DNA of 7,275 nt from Pseudomonadota bacterium (lineage in GTDB: Bacteria; Pseudomonadota; Gammaproteobacteria; Burkholderiales; Gallionellaceae). The stretch is from positions 2,570 through 9,844 of the forward strand of contig JAJZUH010000071.1 of assembly GCA_021847165.1 (NCBI GenBank), written 5' to 3'. The notes beneath the pieces were generated by a model. That model worked only from the letters and a program-made list of their open reading frames with translations, had not been told where the DNA came from and did no database searches. Numbering within the stretch: position 1 is the stretch's first letter; every line of letters starts with the position of its first letter. Positions 6,448-7,275 of this stretch are shown piece after piece. The position numbers and the translations under genes were made by a program.

Positions 6448-7275
6448 TCAGCGGAGGAGCAGTTTCTCGAACTCGGCCGGCGGCACCGCATGCGAATACA
6501 GATACCCCTGCAGATAATCGCAGCCCAGCCCGATCAGCCTATCCCGCTGCGCCTCGGTCTCGACGCCTTCGGCGATGGTCTTGATGCCGAGCTTGTGCGC
6601 CATCACGACGATGGCTTCGGTCAAAGCCCTGCTGGATTCGACCTCATTGATATCCTTGACGAAGGAGCGGTCTATCTTGAGGTAATCGATGTCGAACTGC
6701 GTCAGGTAGGAGAGCGCCGAGAAGCCGGTGCCAAAATCGTCGATCGACACTTCGATCCCCTGTTTCTTGAACTCGACCAGTTCGTTCCTGACCTTGGCCG
6801 AATCGGTGATCAGCAATCCTTCGGTGATCTCCACGGCGATGCTGGAGGCCGGCAGGCCGGAATGGGCCAGTCGTTCCAGCCACGGATGCTGTTCGCCCCG
6901 GACGAACTGGATCGGCGATTTGTTCACGCTCACCTGGACCAGAAGCCCGGTTCTCCGCTGCCATTGCTGGATCGCGCCGATCGCCTCGAGGAACACCCAT
7001 TCGCCGATCTCCAGTATCAGGCCGGACTCTTCGGCCAGGGGAACGAAGGTGGCCGGACCGATCAAGCCCCGGGTGGGATGGTTCCAGCGCAGCAGCGCCT
7101 CGGCCTTGATTATCCTGCCGCTCCCGGCTTCGACGATAGGTTGATAGTAGACCGCCAGTTCGTTCCTCGCGAGCGCCTGGCGCAGGTCGTTCGTCAGATG
7201 CATCTTTTCCTGCGCCTCTTGCTGCAAGGACGCAGTGAAGTAGCTGAATCCGTTGCGCCCGGCATCCTTGGCGGC
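6448..7275 (-). CDS. GGDEF-EAL cyclic-di-GMP protein, C-terminal part (N-terminus outside window)
   Basis: The frame enters from the window edge and ends at TGA 6448-6450, leaving 275 residues. The first visible residues, AAKDAGRNGFSYF, match the last helix and strand of a GGDEF domain (typical AKxxGRN-YxxF), so a diguanylate cyclase-type domain lies just off the window. After a short helical linker, an EAL phosphodiesterase domain fills residues about 30-275. Its catalytic and metal-binding signatures are present: EALLRW (Glu59), VSVN (Asn118), VEITE (Glu149), DDFGTGFSAL (Asp179-Asp180), DYLKIDRSFV (Lys200), IAEGVET (Glu236) and CDYLQGY (Gln256). It therefore looks able to hydrolyse c-di-GMP to pGpG. 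Whether the GGDEF site is active, and which sensor domains precede it, cannot be seen. A TTG within the frame at 7225-7227 is not a credible start because homology continues upstream. It points toward the efflux operon, 138 nt from the repressor start, with no evident functional link. Confidence 0.93.
   Translation of the reverse strand, partial: AAKDAGRNGFSYFTASLQQEAQEKMHLTNDLRQALARNELAVYYQPIVEAGSGRIIKAEALLRWNHPTRGLIGPATFVPLAEESGLILEIGEWVFLEAIGAIQQWQRRTGLLVQVSVNKSPIQFVRGEQHPWLERLAHSGLPASSIAVEITEGLLITDSAKVRNELVEFKKQGIEVSIDDFGTGFSALSYLTQFDIDYLKIDRSFVKDINEVESSRALTEAIVVMAHKLGIKTIAEGVETEAQRDRLIGLGCDYLQGYLYSHAVPPAEFEKLLLR

Noticed and set aside
1..7275. Mobile elements, CRISPR arrays, tRNA or rRNA genes, or a novel defence or RNA system.
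   Set aside because: I found no transposase, integrase, terminal repeats, regularly spaced repeats or conserved RNA signatures. Nearly all of the sequence is accounted for by recognisable protein-coding genes.

Overview
The window looks like ordinary chromosomal DNA from a GC-rich Gram-negative bacterium, most likely a betaproteobacterium. That placement is an inference from three things: a DUF3108 gene followed by a Sun/NOP2-type RNA methyltransferase, an RND efflux operon of proteobacterial type, and a GGDEF-EAL protein. No sequence search was possible. I saw no tRNA, rRNA, insertion sequence, CRISPR array or phage gene, and coding density is very high.

Layout: On the + strand, positions 3-281 hold the C-terminal end of a DUF3108 protein. 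It overlaps by 14 nt the start of an RsmB/NOP-family 5-methylcytosine RNA methyltransferase (268-1539). A 17-nt gap separates this from a convergent minus-strand operon. Read in its own direction, that operon is a TetR-family repressor (6309-5587), a periplasmic adaptor (5569-4637) and an RND inner-membrane transporter (4640-1557). The adaptor and transporter genes share an ATGA stop/start overlap. Upstream of the repressor is a 33-bp imperfect palindrome (6346-6378) that spans a plausible sigma70-type promoter, which suggests autoregulation. Beyond it, also on the minus strand, lies the C-terminal part of a GGDEF-EAL cyclic-di-GMP protein (6448-7275), which runs off the window.

How the genes work together: the repressor, adaptor and transporter form a self-contained, probably drug- or solvent-inducible efflux unit. 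No outer-membrane channel gene is present. The most notable point is that the adaptor lacks the alpha-helical hairpin that normally splits the lipoyl domain and reaches toward a TolC-like channel. Only an 18-residue linker joins the two lipoyl halves. This may be a natural hairpin-less adaptor or an in-frame deletion. The flanking genes (DUF3108, methyltransferase, GGDEF-EAL) have no evident functional link to the pump.
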